This document shows positions 11,321 to 22,841 of a stretch of DNA of 64,000 nt, piece after piece. The DNA comes from Arachis hypogaea. Its lineage: Eukaryota > Streptophyta > Magnoliopsida > Fabales > Fabaceae. The notes beneath the pieces are model-generated. The model saw only the letters and a list, made by a program, of their open reading frames with translations. It was not told where the DNA came from and did not search any database. Numbering within the stretch: the first letter of the stretch is position 1; every line of letters starts with the position of its first letter. The DNA lies in NCBI RefSeq assembly GCF_003086295.3, contig NC_092055.1, positions 120,829,192 to 120,893,191 of the forward strand. The letters run 5' to 3'. The position numbers were made by a program, and so were the translations under genes.

Positions 11321-11807
11321 TGATCCATCACCTTATAACTCAGTCTTTATTGTGCATTATGAGTTATAACTCGGCGTTAATTATCATTTATTCTTTGCTT
11401 GTAACCGACACTTTTATTACCGACTTAATGACCATCATTTCAATCTTAATAACCAAACGGTCATAACATGAATATCATTCATCAATTCTATGCCTATAAA
11501 AGGAACCTTCTATATCTAATCTCAAGAGACAACATGATAAGTTTTATTTCATGTCTTACGTTCTATATTTATAGAATTATTATAAACACAACACAATACA
11601 TGATAACTTCCATTTCATGTCTTACATTCTATATTCATAGAATTATTCTTATACCTCTTAAACACTTACTGACTTGAGCATTGGAGTGTCTTTTGCAGAT
11701 ACCCACCCTCTTGTTCTCTCATTGCCGACATATACCTCATCTTGACGGAGAGCTTACAAGTATTCACCGGCAGACGAGTTATACACCGGGTAATCTCAGC
11801 AAGAACA
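11321..11807 (+). repeat. Right LTR of the nested element
   Basis: It starts TGATCCATCACC directly after the purine-rich tract and ends AAGAACA. The insertion junction with RLP sequence follows at once (CCTTCCAAGTTAAT). Confidence 0.9.
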
Positions 11808-12120
11808 CCTTCCAAGTTAATATATTGTAATGATTTTTAATGCATCCAACAATTCGGAATATCTCCTAATAAAAGATTATGAGAGAGATCCAAATGATTT
11901 AAATTAATTTTTTCTTTTGTCTTGTGACTCTAGAAATAAGAAATGGATCGAGACAAAGAGTTGTTGGATAAATATAAAAGAGTAACATTTGGTGATACTC
12001 GTGGTACATTATCTCTAAAATTATTATAACTCACCATTAAAACTTTAGAATTAAGTAACACATTTAAAATGGTACCATTTATTTAATTGTTATTCAAAAC
12101 AAGAGACTGGACTTGTTCAG

Positions 12121-12715
12121 AAATTAACTTCGAGAGAGAACATACTCTGATATTACTAGTTGGGCCACTATGGAGTGTTTTCGACCACCGAAGAGACTTT
12201 GGAGAGGAATCAAGTGAGAGAACATACTCTGATACCACTTGATGGGCCACCTAGAGAGCTCTCGACCACTAGAGACACTTTGAGGAGGAATCAAGTGAGA
12301 GAACATACTCTGATACCACTTATTAGGCCATCACGGAGAGCTCTCAACCACCGGAAAGACTTTAGAGAGCAATCAAGTGAGAGAACATACTCTGATGCCA
12401 TTTGTTGGGCCACTGTAGGGAGTTTTCGACCACAAAACAGACTTCAGAGAGGAACCAGGTGAGAGAACACACTCTAATACCACTTGTTGAGTCACCGTTG
12501 GGAGCTCTCAACCATTAGAGAGACTTCGAAAAGGAACCAAGTGAGAGAATATAAGATGAAAAAATATCACATCTAACTCAAAACCTTAAAATATTAAGTT
12601 AATGAGTCTCTCATCTTATAAATTTTTCACTCTTTCTTATTTATTTCAATGTGGGATTAATTAATTATACTTTTCACACTTGCTACTTAGCAGATTGACC
12701 ATCAAATTTGCCATT
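12121..12715 (-). repeat. LTR-like segment plus minisatellite of LTR-end/PBS units, copy A
   Basis: On the minus strand an LTR-like piece starts near 12690 (TGTGAAAAGTATAATT, then AATCCCACATTG). It leads into about five units of roughly 75-85 bases, each holding a phrase like GGCCCAACAAG followed by TGGTATCAGAG. TGGTATCAGAG is the start of a primer-binding site for initiator tRNA-Met. The last unit abuts RLP coding sequence near 12120. Short frames read from this array are artefacts. Confidence 0.8.
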
Positions 12716-13751
12716 TATTCTATTCAATTTGATTAATTGAACTTAGTTTTTATTTTTTGTTTTCAATTTGATGAGATAAAATATGAGGTGTAGGGATTTC
12801 ATAAAAGAAGTGCAATTATATTAAACGTTAAATATTTTATTTTTATTTTTTTTTCTTTAAATTTTTAATTTGCAAAACAAATCTATATATATGGATCGAA
12901 CTATAGGTTTATCAAAATTTGTTTATTTTGTTTTTTATTTCAAGTTTTTTATATAATTTTTTTAAAAAAATATTTTTTAATAATTGTTAAAAAATTTTAA
13001 AAATACCTACATCTCTATTTAATAATTTAAATTTTTATGAATTAAAATAGATGATTTATAATATGGAATTAATACTTTTATAAATAAAATGTCTAAAATT
13101 TTACTATTAACTAACTATAATAGGATTGAATAGTTTATATTTTAGAGGGTATTTTGTTATAAAACAAGTTCACCACAAATTTATAATACTAAGAAATAGA
13201 TAAATTCCTTCATTACATAGATCTCTCAGAAAAAAAGACGTACACAATTGGTTAAACAACTTGAACTTATATATATATCAAGTAAATACTAAATACACAT
13301 TAACTAAGAATCAAATTAACACACACTTGCATGCAACTTGTAGAAGCTTTAATTCTTACCATTTTGTTGATGAATTAGGGCCAACTGACCAAGCATCCAT
13401 CCAATCTAAGGACCTATTTTTAAATTTTAATTATCTTAAATTAGTTAAATGCATCATTATTTTATGTTATAAGTAAAAAATAAGAAGGTAAGAAGGGCAC
13501 GGATGCATCGTATATGTATTACTACTAGCTGGTCCTGGTTATTATAATATCAGTAATCATAGAAAGTCAATAATAAATTAGTCTAAATTAAACAGCACAA
13601 ACTTACTTTATTTAGCATTCATTAATTTTAACGACAATTAATAGATGCTAAATTAGATATTTTTATATTTGAACTAATTTTTTATTGTCACCAAAATTTT
13701 ATTGTTAAAATATATTGTTAAACATTAAAAGCAACATTAAATATACTTTAC

Positions 13752-14102
13752 GCAACAATGCAATTTTATCACAACATATATACATTCAACAGATTACAAA
13801 AATAAAAATAAAATCAATTTTGCAAATCTTATTATTGACAGGTTATTATAACTATTAACTTATTATTGTCTAAGTAATAACACACATCTAAAATTTTATT
13901 GAAATAACAAGTTCAATCTTGTTATGTGCAACAATGCAATTTTATCATAACATACATACATCCAACAGATTACAAATAAAAATAAAATCAATTTTGTAAA
14001 TTTTATTATTGTCAGGTTATTATAACTATTAACTTATTATTGTATAAGTAATAACACACATCCAAAATCTTATTGGAATAACAAGTTCAATCTTGTTATG
14101 TA
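13752..14102. repeat. Tandem duplication of 176 bp
   Basis: GCAACAATGCAATTTTATCA starts at 13752 and, with small changes, again at 13928. The two units stay alignable to TTCAATCTTGTTATG. AT-rich, no coding content. Confidence 0.9.
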
Positions 14103-14820
14103 CCTTAAAAATCTGCAAATGAGAGAGAGAGAGAGAGTTCTTTAAACATGTATAAACATAAATATATATTATTATCAACTAAAGATTAAAGCTGAGTACA
14201 GACTTAGAATTTCATTAACTAGTGTATAGAAAAAAGAAATAAGGACAAAATTAATGTGAAAATCTTCGGTTTATGTTTTAGTTTGTATAATTTTTTTTTT
14301 GTGTAGTTTTAGTAAAATGAAAACTTGAAAATAAATAGAATTTGTTATTATAATCATTACACATGTATATATCAATTTGAGAATGGATCCCTAATAATAC
14401 TTTGGACTAAAACTATAAAGAAAAAAGAGTTATGGGGATCAAAACTATAAATTACTAATTTTGTAAGACCAAAATTATGACGAACAATTTCTGTTTTTAA
14501 AATTTTTAGTATGTATATTTAAAATAATGCTTCAACAAATCATTTACAACAATGAAATATAATCGTAGTCTATTATATTTTTTTTAATAAAAAAAAATAA
14601 GATTGATGATAATTAAAAAATATTTTAAATATTATCATTTAAGCCAATAAAATAAAATTATGTCAAATTTTTAACATACAAAAATACAAGAAAATATATC
14701 CAAAGAAGTATCATATCAAATTTAAAAATCTAAATATAATTTATTACTTATTTACTAGTTACCACTATTCGTTGTCAGTCATGTGTTAAATTCGGATGCT
14801 TCGAACTCGAATATGGATAC
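14103..14820. other. AT-rich DNA left of the Tekay element
   Basis: No credible gene. A short (GA)n run lies near 14124. The last five bases, GATAC, are the left target duplication of the Tekay element. Confidence 0.6.
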
Positions 14821-17800
14821 TGTAATACCCTACCATACAGAGTCTTATGCTTAAGTCATAATTCAGAGATGGCAAGGTATTACGACCTCTAATACAAAAA
14901 TTTAGTACGTATAGTAGTATGAATGATTGATTATAACTAGGAGCCTTGTAGAAAAAAAAAAGGGGTAAACAAAAACCGCAACTCGAAAGCGCAACACTCC
15001 GATCACTAACACAACGAGCAAAGGATAAGCTAACGCAAGATCATATATATAAAGAGTATCAAAAACAGGAATATCAAGACTCAAAATCCGGCTGCGAAGG
15101 TAACCGGTTCGAGCATAGAAATATATACATATAATAAAATAAGGAAAACCCCAAGGAAAACCCAAAGGGACACAAATACAGAAAACCTATTCTCCAAAAA
15201 TCCCCTCTAGAAGGAGTCATCACAGTTTGTATTATTTAATGGAGATAAAAGTATCTAAACAAGATATATAACCCAAAACAGAGTCCCGAGAACAAAGGAT
15301 CTTCGCTAATCCAGAAGTCTCCAGCATGCCTCAGCGATAAACCTCACGCCCTGCATCTGAAAACCACAAAATCCGCATGGGTGAGAACCAGAGGTCCCCA
15401 GCATGGTAACAGCTTCCACATATATAATATATAATAATAGAGGAAAGCCGAAGGCAATCCTAGAACTTCCTCCAGATAATATCAAAGCTTATAAACAAGC
15501 TAAACCGTAAGTGGCAACTGACTAAAGATTCTTCAGTCTAACTAATACTTCCCTTTCCAATTCCTTCAGACCTCCCAACCACCAGCAGGAGTATAATATA
15601 GCAAACACAGTTATATCAGACAAGAGATTTACAAATAGGAACAAATAAGGCATTTAGGCAATTAGCAAGTAATATGCAGTCAAATAGGCAATCTCAAACA
15701 ATTCATGTAGTATGCTTATGATGCATGCCTGTCCCTAGTGGCTGATGATATCATCTGTCGGTTATAGAGCCAACCCGACAAGTCCTGGTAGCTAGCCATT
15801 GGACTGTCCCTCTGTCGTGCATCCCCAACTCGAGTTATACTCATCATAAACTTGATCATAATCATGATCCATATCCATCACCCTCACTGGTGAATATTTA
15901 TCCATCACCATCACTGGTGAATATTTATGGGGGCGAGCTCATCCGGGCCTTTCACAGTGCCCGGCCACACTTACGACATAGGGTCAAAAGAGCTTCGAGT
16001 CTCAACCTGGAGCACATGGTGGCTAGCCATTGCTACTACCCAGGGAAACCCTCATCTCCAATGGTGGAAGTGCAAACCTTCACAATTCAATCAACATCAT
16101 ATATGCATTTATACTTGGCCATAAACATGGCTCCGCCGTAACACGGCAATAATCTAGCCATCCGGCTCACGGTTAAATCCATAACCAGCCAATTCATTAA
16201 CAATTACGGCCCTTCGGCCCATGGCACAACAAGCACTTCCACCGCCATTCTCCGCATCTCACATAATCATCTTTGATCCTCAATGATCATTCATTTTTCC
16301 CTTGCTTCACTCGCAAGTTACCACATTCACTAGCCCTTTTTCTCATGCTAGGCATATCATAATGATTTAAGACATAAGTGGTGAGATCGGAGGCTTAGAA
16401 GTATGAAAATTGGCTTTTAAAACTCAAAAATCAACTTTGGGATGAAAATAGGTCCACGCGTACGCGCACTCCATGCGCACGCGTGGATGGCGCTTCCTCG
16501 AAGAACGGCGCGTACGCACCAAGTACGCCTACGCGCGAGGGGTCATTCTGCTAAAAATTTTCTAAGTTAAAAGCTGCAGAATTTACAGATTCAAACCCCA
16601 ATCTTCCGACGGACATAACTTCCTCATTTTAAATTGTTTTTCACCCGTTCTTCGAACGGCATGGACATCCCGGATCCAATTTCATTTCTAAACAGATTTG
16701 GCACAAATCAGAGATCCGTAGTCCAAGTTATGTCTCGTCAAAGTATGCCCAAAAACCATGTTTTCATACAAAACCACAAGGTGCCATTTTCAAAACAAGC
16801 CACTTTCAACTCTTTTCAAAATCAATCAAAACATGCCAATTTCAACCCTTCTCTTTGAAATCATTCAAAATATACCAAAATCAACAACAAGCCATCCTCA
16901 ACTCACACATTGACATTTTACCAAAATTCCCAAAACCACATCCAACCATTTTAACACTTCTCTATCAAATGGCTAAAGGACAAACACAATATCATGTCAT
17001 ACATCCTTCCTCATCCCAATTTCCAACAATATCATTTCCAATCAACAATCACTATACATAATCAACATCATACTCACCATCAACATGGTACCACCCACCA
17101 ATTCAACCTTAATCATCCATCAAGCATATATCACAACATGCATTTCTTATATATCACACAATCAAGGCATCAATATTCATAATCACATATATGAACACAT
17201 CATATATCTCAACCATTCAACAACACCAACAATTCAATGCCTATCTTAGGGCCTCTAGCCTAAGTATTTCCTACCACATTACATATTAGATACGGGAAAC
17301 CGAAACCATACCTTAGCCGATTTCCCAAGCTCAACCGGAGCACTTCCAAACCACTTGTCCACAAGCTCTCAAGGTATCAACACCTCCAAGAACAGATTTT
17401 ATCACACAAAACCCTCTTCCAAGCTTTCCAAAATCACCAATCAAGCTCCAATATTCACATATACACAACCTAAGCCACAATCATCATACCCATACACAAC
17501 ATCTCAATACCCAAACATCATAGAACAACAAATTATACTAGGGTTGAGAATCTTACCACACCCAAGATCCAAGGAGACAAGATTAACCTTCTCCTTCAAG
17601 AGAGTTGGGTCCTATAACATCAAAGAACCCAAAATCTCAACATTTTTGCTCATGAAACTCGAAATCAAGGGCTGGAATTTCGAACAGTAAAACGTGGCTT
17701 ACCTCAAGATTGATTGTATGGGTTTTGTAGAGCTCTCCGCGGTGAACGCGTGGCCGCAAACGGAGCGGCAATCGGAGCTCTAGATCAAAAGTTATGGTGG

Positions 17801-18127
17801 TTTGAAGATCAAGTGAGAGAAGGAAGTTGAGAGAGTGTTCTTCCCCCTTCCATCTCAATTTTCAGCGTGTTTTGGTGTTGTGTGAGGAGAGAGAGTGCTG
17901 AAAACTAGGGTTTTGGTTTAGTTATGTTGGGCCAAGGGCCCACTTTGGGTCCGGTTGGTCCGGTTTGGCCCGTTCGGTCCAATCTTGGTCCGATTTCTAT
18001 AAAATTGGTACCGAAATTCTCGTCTCAATTTCCTCTATCACATTTAGCCATAAAAATAACATTTTTGGCTTTCTAGAATAAATTCTCATTTATGGGTTAA
18101 TTAGCTATTAATTAACCGGGTCTTACA
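14821..18127 (-). repeat. 3' LTR of the Tekay element
   Basis: 3307 bases, unusually long and typical of the Tekay/Del lineage. It includes a 27-base direct repeat (TCCATCACC...GGTGAATATT, 15870-15925), a C/A-rich stretch (16780-17540) and a CG-rich palindrome zone (16453-16540). Small frames occur identically in both LTRs and have no recognisable product. Confidence 0.96.
16453..16540. repeat. CG-rich palindrome zone in the 3' LTR
   Basis: TCCACGCGTACGCGC and GCGCACGCGTGGA are near-inverse arms around CTCCAT, able to form a strong hairpin. A second group (GGCGCGTACGC, CCTACGCGCG) follows at 16507-16538. It is a CpG-dense island in an otherwise AT-rich LTR. Confidence 0.85.
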
Positions 18128-18169
18128 TTCTACCCACCTAATTGGGAATTTTGCCCACAAAATTCAAAT

Positions 18170-21100
18170 TCAATTACTTGAGAATAAGTGCGGATAATCC
18201 GTTCGTATCTCCGACTCAAGTTCCCAAGTGTGTTCTTCAACACCGCCTCGACTCCAAGGCACTTTAACTAATGAAACCTCTTTTCCACGCAATCGTTTGA
18301 TACTAGTATTGTCAATTCTAACTGGAGCCACTGGAAGCGTCAAATCTTCTCTTAACTGAACTGATTCAGGTTCTAACACATGGCTAGCATCAGGAGTGTA
18401 CTTCCGAAGCTGTGACACGTGAAACACATCGTGCAGGTTCGAAAGATGAGGTGGTAGAGCCACCCGATACGCCACCGGCCCAATCCTCTCCAGGATCTGA
18501 AATGGACCAATGTATCGAGGATTCAACTTCTTTGCTTTAATCGCTCTACCTACTCCTGTGGTCGGAGTAACCTTCAGGAAAACATGATCTCCTTCCTCAA
18601 ATTCCAAGGGCTTCCGCCTCTGATCGGCGTAACTCTTTTGGCGACTCTGCGCCGTAAGCATCCTGTCTCGGATTTTCTTGACTTGTTCAGTGGTTTCAGC
18701 TATCATTTCTGGCCCCAACAAGCCTTTCTCTCCAGCTTCATACCAACATAGTGGAGATTGACATTTCCTCCCATACAATGCCTCATACGGAGCCATTCCG
18801 ATGCTCGCATGGTAACTATTATTGTATGCAAACTCCACTAACGGCATATATCGATCCCAACTCATCGGTTGGTCCAAAACACAAGCTCTCAACATATCCT
18901 CTAGTGTTTGGATCGTCCTCTCAGATTGACCATCTGTTTGAGGATGGTAAGCTGTACTCAAGCTTAATCGGGTTCCAAAAGCTTTCTGAAATGCACCCCA
19001 GAACCTCGAAGTGAAACGAGGATCTCTATCAGAGATTATAGTAGCAGGTACACCATGGAGTCTCACAATCTCCTTTATGTATAACCGTGCTAGCTCCTCA
19101 AGGGTGTAAGTCATCCGAATGGGCAAAAAGTGAGCTGACTTCGTCAGTCGGTCCACAATCACCCAGATAGCATCAAAACCAGTCCTAGTCCTTGGCAATC
19201 CCGACACAAAGTCCATTGCAATACTTTCCCACTTCCATTGCGGAATCTCTAAAGGTTGCAACATCCCGGAAGGTCTTTGATGTTCAATCTTTACCTTTTG
19301 ACAAGTTAAGCACTTTGAAACATATTCCGCCACATCATTCTTCATACCCGGCCACCAAAACATCGCCTTTAAATCATGGTACATCTTAGTACTTCCCGGG
19401 TGAATGGAGAATCCGCTTTTGTGTGCCTCCTTTAAGATATCTTGCCTCAAAGTGCCAATATCCGGCACAATGATCCTACCCTTGAATCTCCATAACCCAT
19501 CTTTTTCTTCCGACACTCTCCACTGTTTTCCTTGCTCGATAGCCGGTAACACCTTCCATAACGCTTCATCATTTTCATGAGCCTTTAGGAGTTCGGACTT
19601 AAAGTCACTTGAGATTTCTAATCGGCTCAAACACAAGGTTCCAGATACTTCTCGAGCACCAATTTTTAGACTCTCGAATCCCTTGAGCAACTTCTCCTCT
19701 TGAAGCATCATCCAAGCCGCATATAACGACTTCCGACTTAACGCATCCGCCACTATATTCGCCTTTCCAGGATGGTAATTTAACTCAAAGTCGTAGTCCT
19801 TCAACAATTCCATCCACCTCCTTTGCCTCATATTAAGCTCTTTCTGATCAAAGAGATATTTCAAGCTCTTGTGATCAGAGAAGACTTGGAACTTAACTCC
19901 ATAGAGATAATGCCTCCACACCTTCAAGGCAAACACGACCGCAGCGAGTTCCAGATCGTGCGTAGGGTAACTAACTTCATGAGGTCTTAACTGTCGTGAG
20001 GCATACGCCACCACATTATGATGCTGCATCAGCACGCACCCTAGACCCTTTAACGATGCATCACAGTACACCTCAAAAGGCTCGTTCGGCTCAGGTAACA
20101 CTAACACAGGTGCAGTGGTCAACTTTTTCTTCAATGCCTGAAAGCTCTCCTCGCACTCAGGAGTCCAAACAAACAGAGTGTCTTTGCGAGTTAACTTTGT
20201 CAACGGCAAAGCTAATTGCGAAAAGCCTTTGATGAACCTTCGGTAATAGCCAGCTAAACCCAGAAAACTCCTTATCTCAGTTACTGTGGTTGGTTGCTTC
20301 CATTCCATCACAGCCTCCACCTTAGTTGGATCTATGGCTATTCCCATCTTACTCACCACGTGACCCAAAAACTTTACCTCATCCTTCCAAAACTCACACT
20401 TAGACAATTTCGCATAGAGTTTCTTCTCCTTTAAAATTTGCAACACGGTCCGCAAGTGTTCTGCATGCTCTTCTTCAGTCTTGGAGTAAATTAGTATGTC
20501 GTCAATGAAGACAACAACGAATTTATCCAGAAACAGATGGAACACTCTATTCATGTAATCCATAAACACTGCAGGAGCGTTCGTCAACCCAAAAGACATT
20601 ACAGTATACTCGTAATGACCATAACGAGTCCTGAAAGCAGTCTTAGGGATATCCTCACCCCTCACCCTTATCTGGTGATAACCGGATCGCAAATCGATCT
20701 TGGAGAAAACCCCAGCTCCTTGTAATTGATCCATGAGATCATCAATCCTCGGCAATGGGTATTTATTCTTTATGGTGACCTTGTTCAGCTGCCTGTAATC
20801 CACACAGAGCCGCATACTTCCATCTTTCTTCTTTACCAGTAATACTGGAGCACCCCACGGGGAAACACTTGGTCGGATAAAGTTCTTACCCAACAATTCC
20901 TCTAACTGAGACTTTAGCTCGGCCATCTCTAACGGTGACATCCTATAAGGAGCACTTGAGATTGGTCCCGCCCCAGGCACCAACTCAATAGCAAACTCGA
21001 CCTCTCGGTTAGGTGGAAATTCCTCAATATCATCGGGAAACACTTCCGGAAACTCACACACTACCGGAATCTGATCCAACTTTTGATCATCACCCGAAAC

Positions 21101-22648
21101 ACCAGCGGTTAACAACAGGATACCCTGACATTCGATTCCAGAACAGTTCACCATCATCGAATTCAAGTAATAATTATTCACCACGACCGGCCCTTCTGTA
21201 TCTTCCGGCATAAAGTACACCGACTTTGTAGAACAATCAAGCAGGACATGGTTCTCAGATAACCAGTCCAATCCCAAGATAAGATCAAGACCGATCATCG
21301 GTAAGCAGATTAAATTATGGACAAAATCACGCTGCTTGAACCTGAACGAAACTTTCGGGCATCCTAGCCTAGTTACCATGGCTTCATGGGTAGCATTATG
21401 TACCTTTAGGTCATAACCTAAGGTTACGATCTTCAATCCTAACTCATGGGCTTTCTCAAATGCAATAAATGAATGCGATGCTCCCGAATCAAATAAAGCA
21501 TTTAAAGTTTGACCAGCCATTTCACAGTTACCTCGAATGAGTGTCTCAGATCCTTCTGCACCCACAGCTGAGGTGGTGAACACCCGACTAGTCTGTTGTG
21601 CTTTCCCAGCACCTTGCTTTTGCTTCTCTGGACAACTTGCGGCTTTATGCCCCGCCTTTCCACAATTGTAGCACAAACCCCATCCGGCCTTGCATGGTAC
21701 TCCCGGATGGTGACTCCCACACCTAGTACAAGCTTGATCATTCTGAGGCTGCTTCCCAAACCTTTTCCCTTGGGAGTAGTTGTTGTTGGGCCTCCTAAAA
21801 GAACCTCCCCTCTTGAAAGACAGACCTCTAGGTGCAAAGCTCTTCCCTCGGTTCTGTGGAAATGATCCTTTGTGACTTTCTTTCTCAGCGGCTGCCCTCT
21901 TCACACACTCTTCAGCAACCCTACACTTGTTCACCAATTCGGAGAAAGTCCTAATCTCCATTGGCCCCACCGAACCGAAAATATCACTCCGGAGTCCTCC
22001 CTCGTACTTAACACACTTCCATTCCTCATATTCCACCGGAGTCCCTTGACACATACGAGAGAATCTGAACAGCTTCTCAAACTTATCAGTATACTCAGAT
22101 ACGGACATAGTACCCTGCTTCAGCTGCAACAATTCAAGCTCCTTGGCCGTCCTAGCAGAAGTCGGAAAGTACTTCTTATAGAACTCTTCTTGGAAGACAT
22201 CCCAGGTGATATAATCATCACCCTGCTGCAGAAGACGACGGATACCTTGCCACCAATGCGACGCTTCACCTGTGAGCATATAGGTAGCGAACTCGACACG
22301 CTGTCCTTCAGGTACCACTTGTGCTTGCAGTGCTCGCTCTATAGCCTGAAACCATGTATCGGCCTCAGTCGGGCTAGTAGTTCCCTTGAACTTAGGTGGA
22401 TTAACCTTCAAAAAGTTTGCCAGTGTCATCGGGCCCTGAACTCCACCTCCGTCATTACCATGGTTGTTCATCTGTTGACCAAGAGCCTCAGCAGTGGCTT
22501 GCATAGCAGCAGCCATATTCTCCAACGCAGTCATAAAGTTCACCGGGTCATTAGGGTTAGTCTCCGGCGCACGAGCATTAGTACGACCTCTCCCACGGCT
22601 TCTACCGCGTCCACGAGGCGCCATCTGGTTCCTATACACACCAAACAA
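18170..22648 (-). CDS. Gag-Pol polyprotein of the Tekay/Del chromovirus, intact
   Basis: Single frame of 1492 residues. The likely start is Met9 ([13 protein letters not shown]), which begins the basic N-terminus usual for this lineage; the upstream Met is possible. Approximate residue positions: Gag capsid 70-240 with [10 protein letters not shown]; zinc knuckle [14 protein letters not shown] at 326-339; protease DSGASHSF at 387-394; RT 565-750 with CVDYRQLN and catalytic FIDD; RNase H 858-972 with [10 protein letters not shown] and ADALSR; integrase HHCC about 1074-1116 ([15 protein letters not shown]); core with [16 protein letters not shown] and the E in [16 protein letters not shown] module near 1381 (YIGPFQI); chromodomain-like tail about 1430-1490 ([17 protein letters not shown]). 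All catalytic residues I can check are present and there are no internal stops. Gag and Pol in one frame means no frameshift is needed. Confidence 0.97.
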   Translation of the reverse strand: MFGVYRNQMAPRGRGRSRGRGRTNARAPETNPNDPVNFMTALENMAAAMQATAEALGQQMNNHGNDGGGVQGPMTLANFLKVNPPKFKGTTSPTEADTWFQAIERALQAQVVPEGQRVEFATYMLTGEASHWWQGIRRLLQQGDDYITWDVFQEEFYKKYFPTSARTAKELELLQLKQGTMSVSEYTDKFEKLFRFSRMCQGTPVEYEEWKCVKYEGGLRSDIFGSVGPMEIRTFSELVNKCRVAEECVKRAAAEKESHKGSFPQNRGKSFAPRGLSFKRGGSFRRPNNNYSQGKRFGKQPQNDQACTRCGSHHPGVPCKAGWGLCYNCGKAGHKAASCPEKQKQGAGKAQQTSRVFTTSAVGAEGSETLIRGNCEMAGQTLNALFDSGASHSFIAFEKAHELGLKIVTLGYDLKVHNATHEAMVTRLGCPKVSFRFKQRDFVHNLICLPMIGLDLILGLDWLSENHVLLDCSTKSVYFMPEDTEGPVVVNNYYLNSMMVNCSGIECQGILLLTAGVSGDDQKLDQIPVVCEFPEVFPDDIEEFPPNREVEFAIELVPGAGPISSAPYRMSPLEMAELKSQLEELLGKNFIRPSVSPWGAPVLLVKKKDGSMRLCVDYRQLNKVTIKNKYPLPRIDDLMDQLQGAGVFSKIDLRSGYHQIRVRGEDIPKTAFRTRYGHYEYTVMSFGLTNAPAVFMDYMNRVFHLFLDKFVVVFIDDILIYSKTEEEHAEHLRTVLQILKEKKLYAKLSKCEFWKDEVKFLGHVVSKMGIAIDPTKVEAVMEWKQPTTVTEIRSFLGLAGYYRRFIKGFSQLALPLTKLTRKDTLFVWTPECEESFQALKKKLTTAPVLVLPEPNEPFEVYCDASLKGLGCVLMQHHNVVAYASRQLRPHEVSYPTHDLELAAVVFALKVWRHYLYGVKFQVFSDHKSLKYLFDQKELNMRQRRWMELLKDYDFELNYHPGKANIVADALSRKSLYAAWMMLQEEKLLKGFESLKIGAREVSGTLCLSRLEISSDFKSELLKAHENDEALWKVLPAIEQGKQWRVSEEKDGLWRFKGRIIVPDIGTLRQDILKEAHKSGFSIHPGSTKMYHDLKAMFWWPGMKNDVAEYVSKCLTCQKVKIEHQRPSGMLQPLEIPQWKWESIAMDFVSGLPRTRTGFDAIWVIVDRLTKSAHFLPIRMTYTLEELARLYIKEIVRLHGVPATIISDRDPRFTSRFWGAFQKAFGTRLSLSTAYHPQTDGQSERTIQTLEDMLRACVLDQPMSWDRYMPLVEFAYNNSYHASIGMAPYEALYGRKCQSPLCWYEAGEKGLLGPEMIAETTEQVKKIRDRMLTAQSRQKSYADQRRKPLEFEEGDHVFLKVTPTTGVGRAIKAKKLNPRYIGPFQILERIGPVAYRVALPPHLSNLHDVFHVSQLRKYTPDASHVLEPESVQLREDLTLPVAPVRIDNTSIKRLRGKEVSLVKVPWSRGGVEEHTWELESEIRTDYPHLFSSN

Positions 22649-22824
22649 TCGATATTAAGTTGATCAGTCTCAATATCGGAAGTTTAGTGCTTCAAAGTCC
22701 CAAATGCATGCTCATGAACGTTTATGCCAACTATATCATGTAGATATACTAACAGCACATAACACACATACAGAGAATGCACAGAAGCATAGTCAGTCCA
22801 TTCCTCAGGCTCTACAGGAACGAA

Positions 22825-22838
22825 CTGCTCTGATACCA
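22825..22838 (-). promoter_or_regulatory. Primer-binding site, initiator tRNA-Met type
   Basis: TGGTATCAGAGCAG on the minus strand, three bases inside the 5' LTR end. This is the classical initiator-Met PBS sequence of plant retrotransposons. Confidence 0.92.
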
Positions 22839-22841
22839 TAA

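Larger units (their letters stand above)
9428..11807 (+). mobile_element. Small non-autonomous LTR retrotransposon nested in the RLP pseudogene
   Basis: Two 487-base LTRs (9428-9914 and 11321-11807) flank 1.4 kb without a coding frame worth calling. A PBS follows the left LTR (TGGTGCCGTCTGTGGGAAC, 9917-9935) and a purine tract (AAAGTTTGGGGGC) precedes the right one. The 5-base target duplication CCTTC (9423-9427 and 11808-11812) is perfect, and copy B preserves the unoccupied site near 27219. The left LTR start has been altered by transitions (TAATTTGTCACC against TGATCCATCACC). With no gag or pol, it must have been mobilised in trans. Confidence 0.92.
8473..12120 (-). pseudogene. Leucine-rich-repeat receptor-like protein (RLP) pseudogene, copy A
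   Basis: The 3' half of a Cf-type receptor-like protein, a plasma-membrane immune or developmental receptor without a kinase. From the N-terminal side: LRRs at 12120-11810 (LLYLSNNSLS, DLSHNLLLGDIPNCW), interrupted by the LTR element at 9428-11807; LRRs at 9420-9205; LRRs at 9176-8712 (LNLSNNKLSGPIL, NNLSGSIPIELFML, LSRNQLIGMI); then the C-terminal end 8706-8473 with NSNLCRPPLTRICP, an acidic stretch and a single membrane helix (YSWIYIILGFIFAINFLVV). Several stops and frameshifts break it, and the N-terminal signal peptide and early LRRs are absent. Upstream it is abruptly replaced by the LTR/PBS array at 12121. Copy B (26300-27540) shares that truncation, so it predates the duplication. Confidence 0.85.
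7973..13735. repeat. Segmental duplication, copy A
   Basis: Homologous in order to 26149-29553: the start (ATACTCAAGAGAC), RLP pseudogene, LTR/PBS minisatellite, LTR-like piece and AT-rich tail all recur. Copy A is longer because it carries the MITE at 8041-8406 and the LTR element at 9428-11807. Homology fades near 13735 (AAAAGCAACATT, against AAAAGCAAATGT in copy B). Confidence 0.9.

Noticed and set aside
12124..12462. Frames reading MGHYGVFSTT-type repeats, also 27563-28154
   Set aside because: They are translations of the LTR/PBS minisatellite and shift with unit number between copies A and B.
15890..17690. Several 60-110 codon frames in the Tekay LTR (repeated at 23911-25711)
   Set aside because: They lie wholly in LTR sequence, are duplicated only because the LTR is, and show simple T/N/H/Q-rich composition with no domain.
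18751..22663. Frames on the plus strand opposite the Tekay Gag-Pol, up to 263 codons
   Set aside because: They mirror the long open minus-strand frame, carry no recognisable motif and have no start context of their own.
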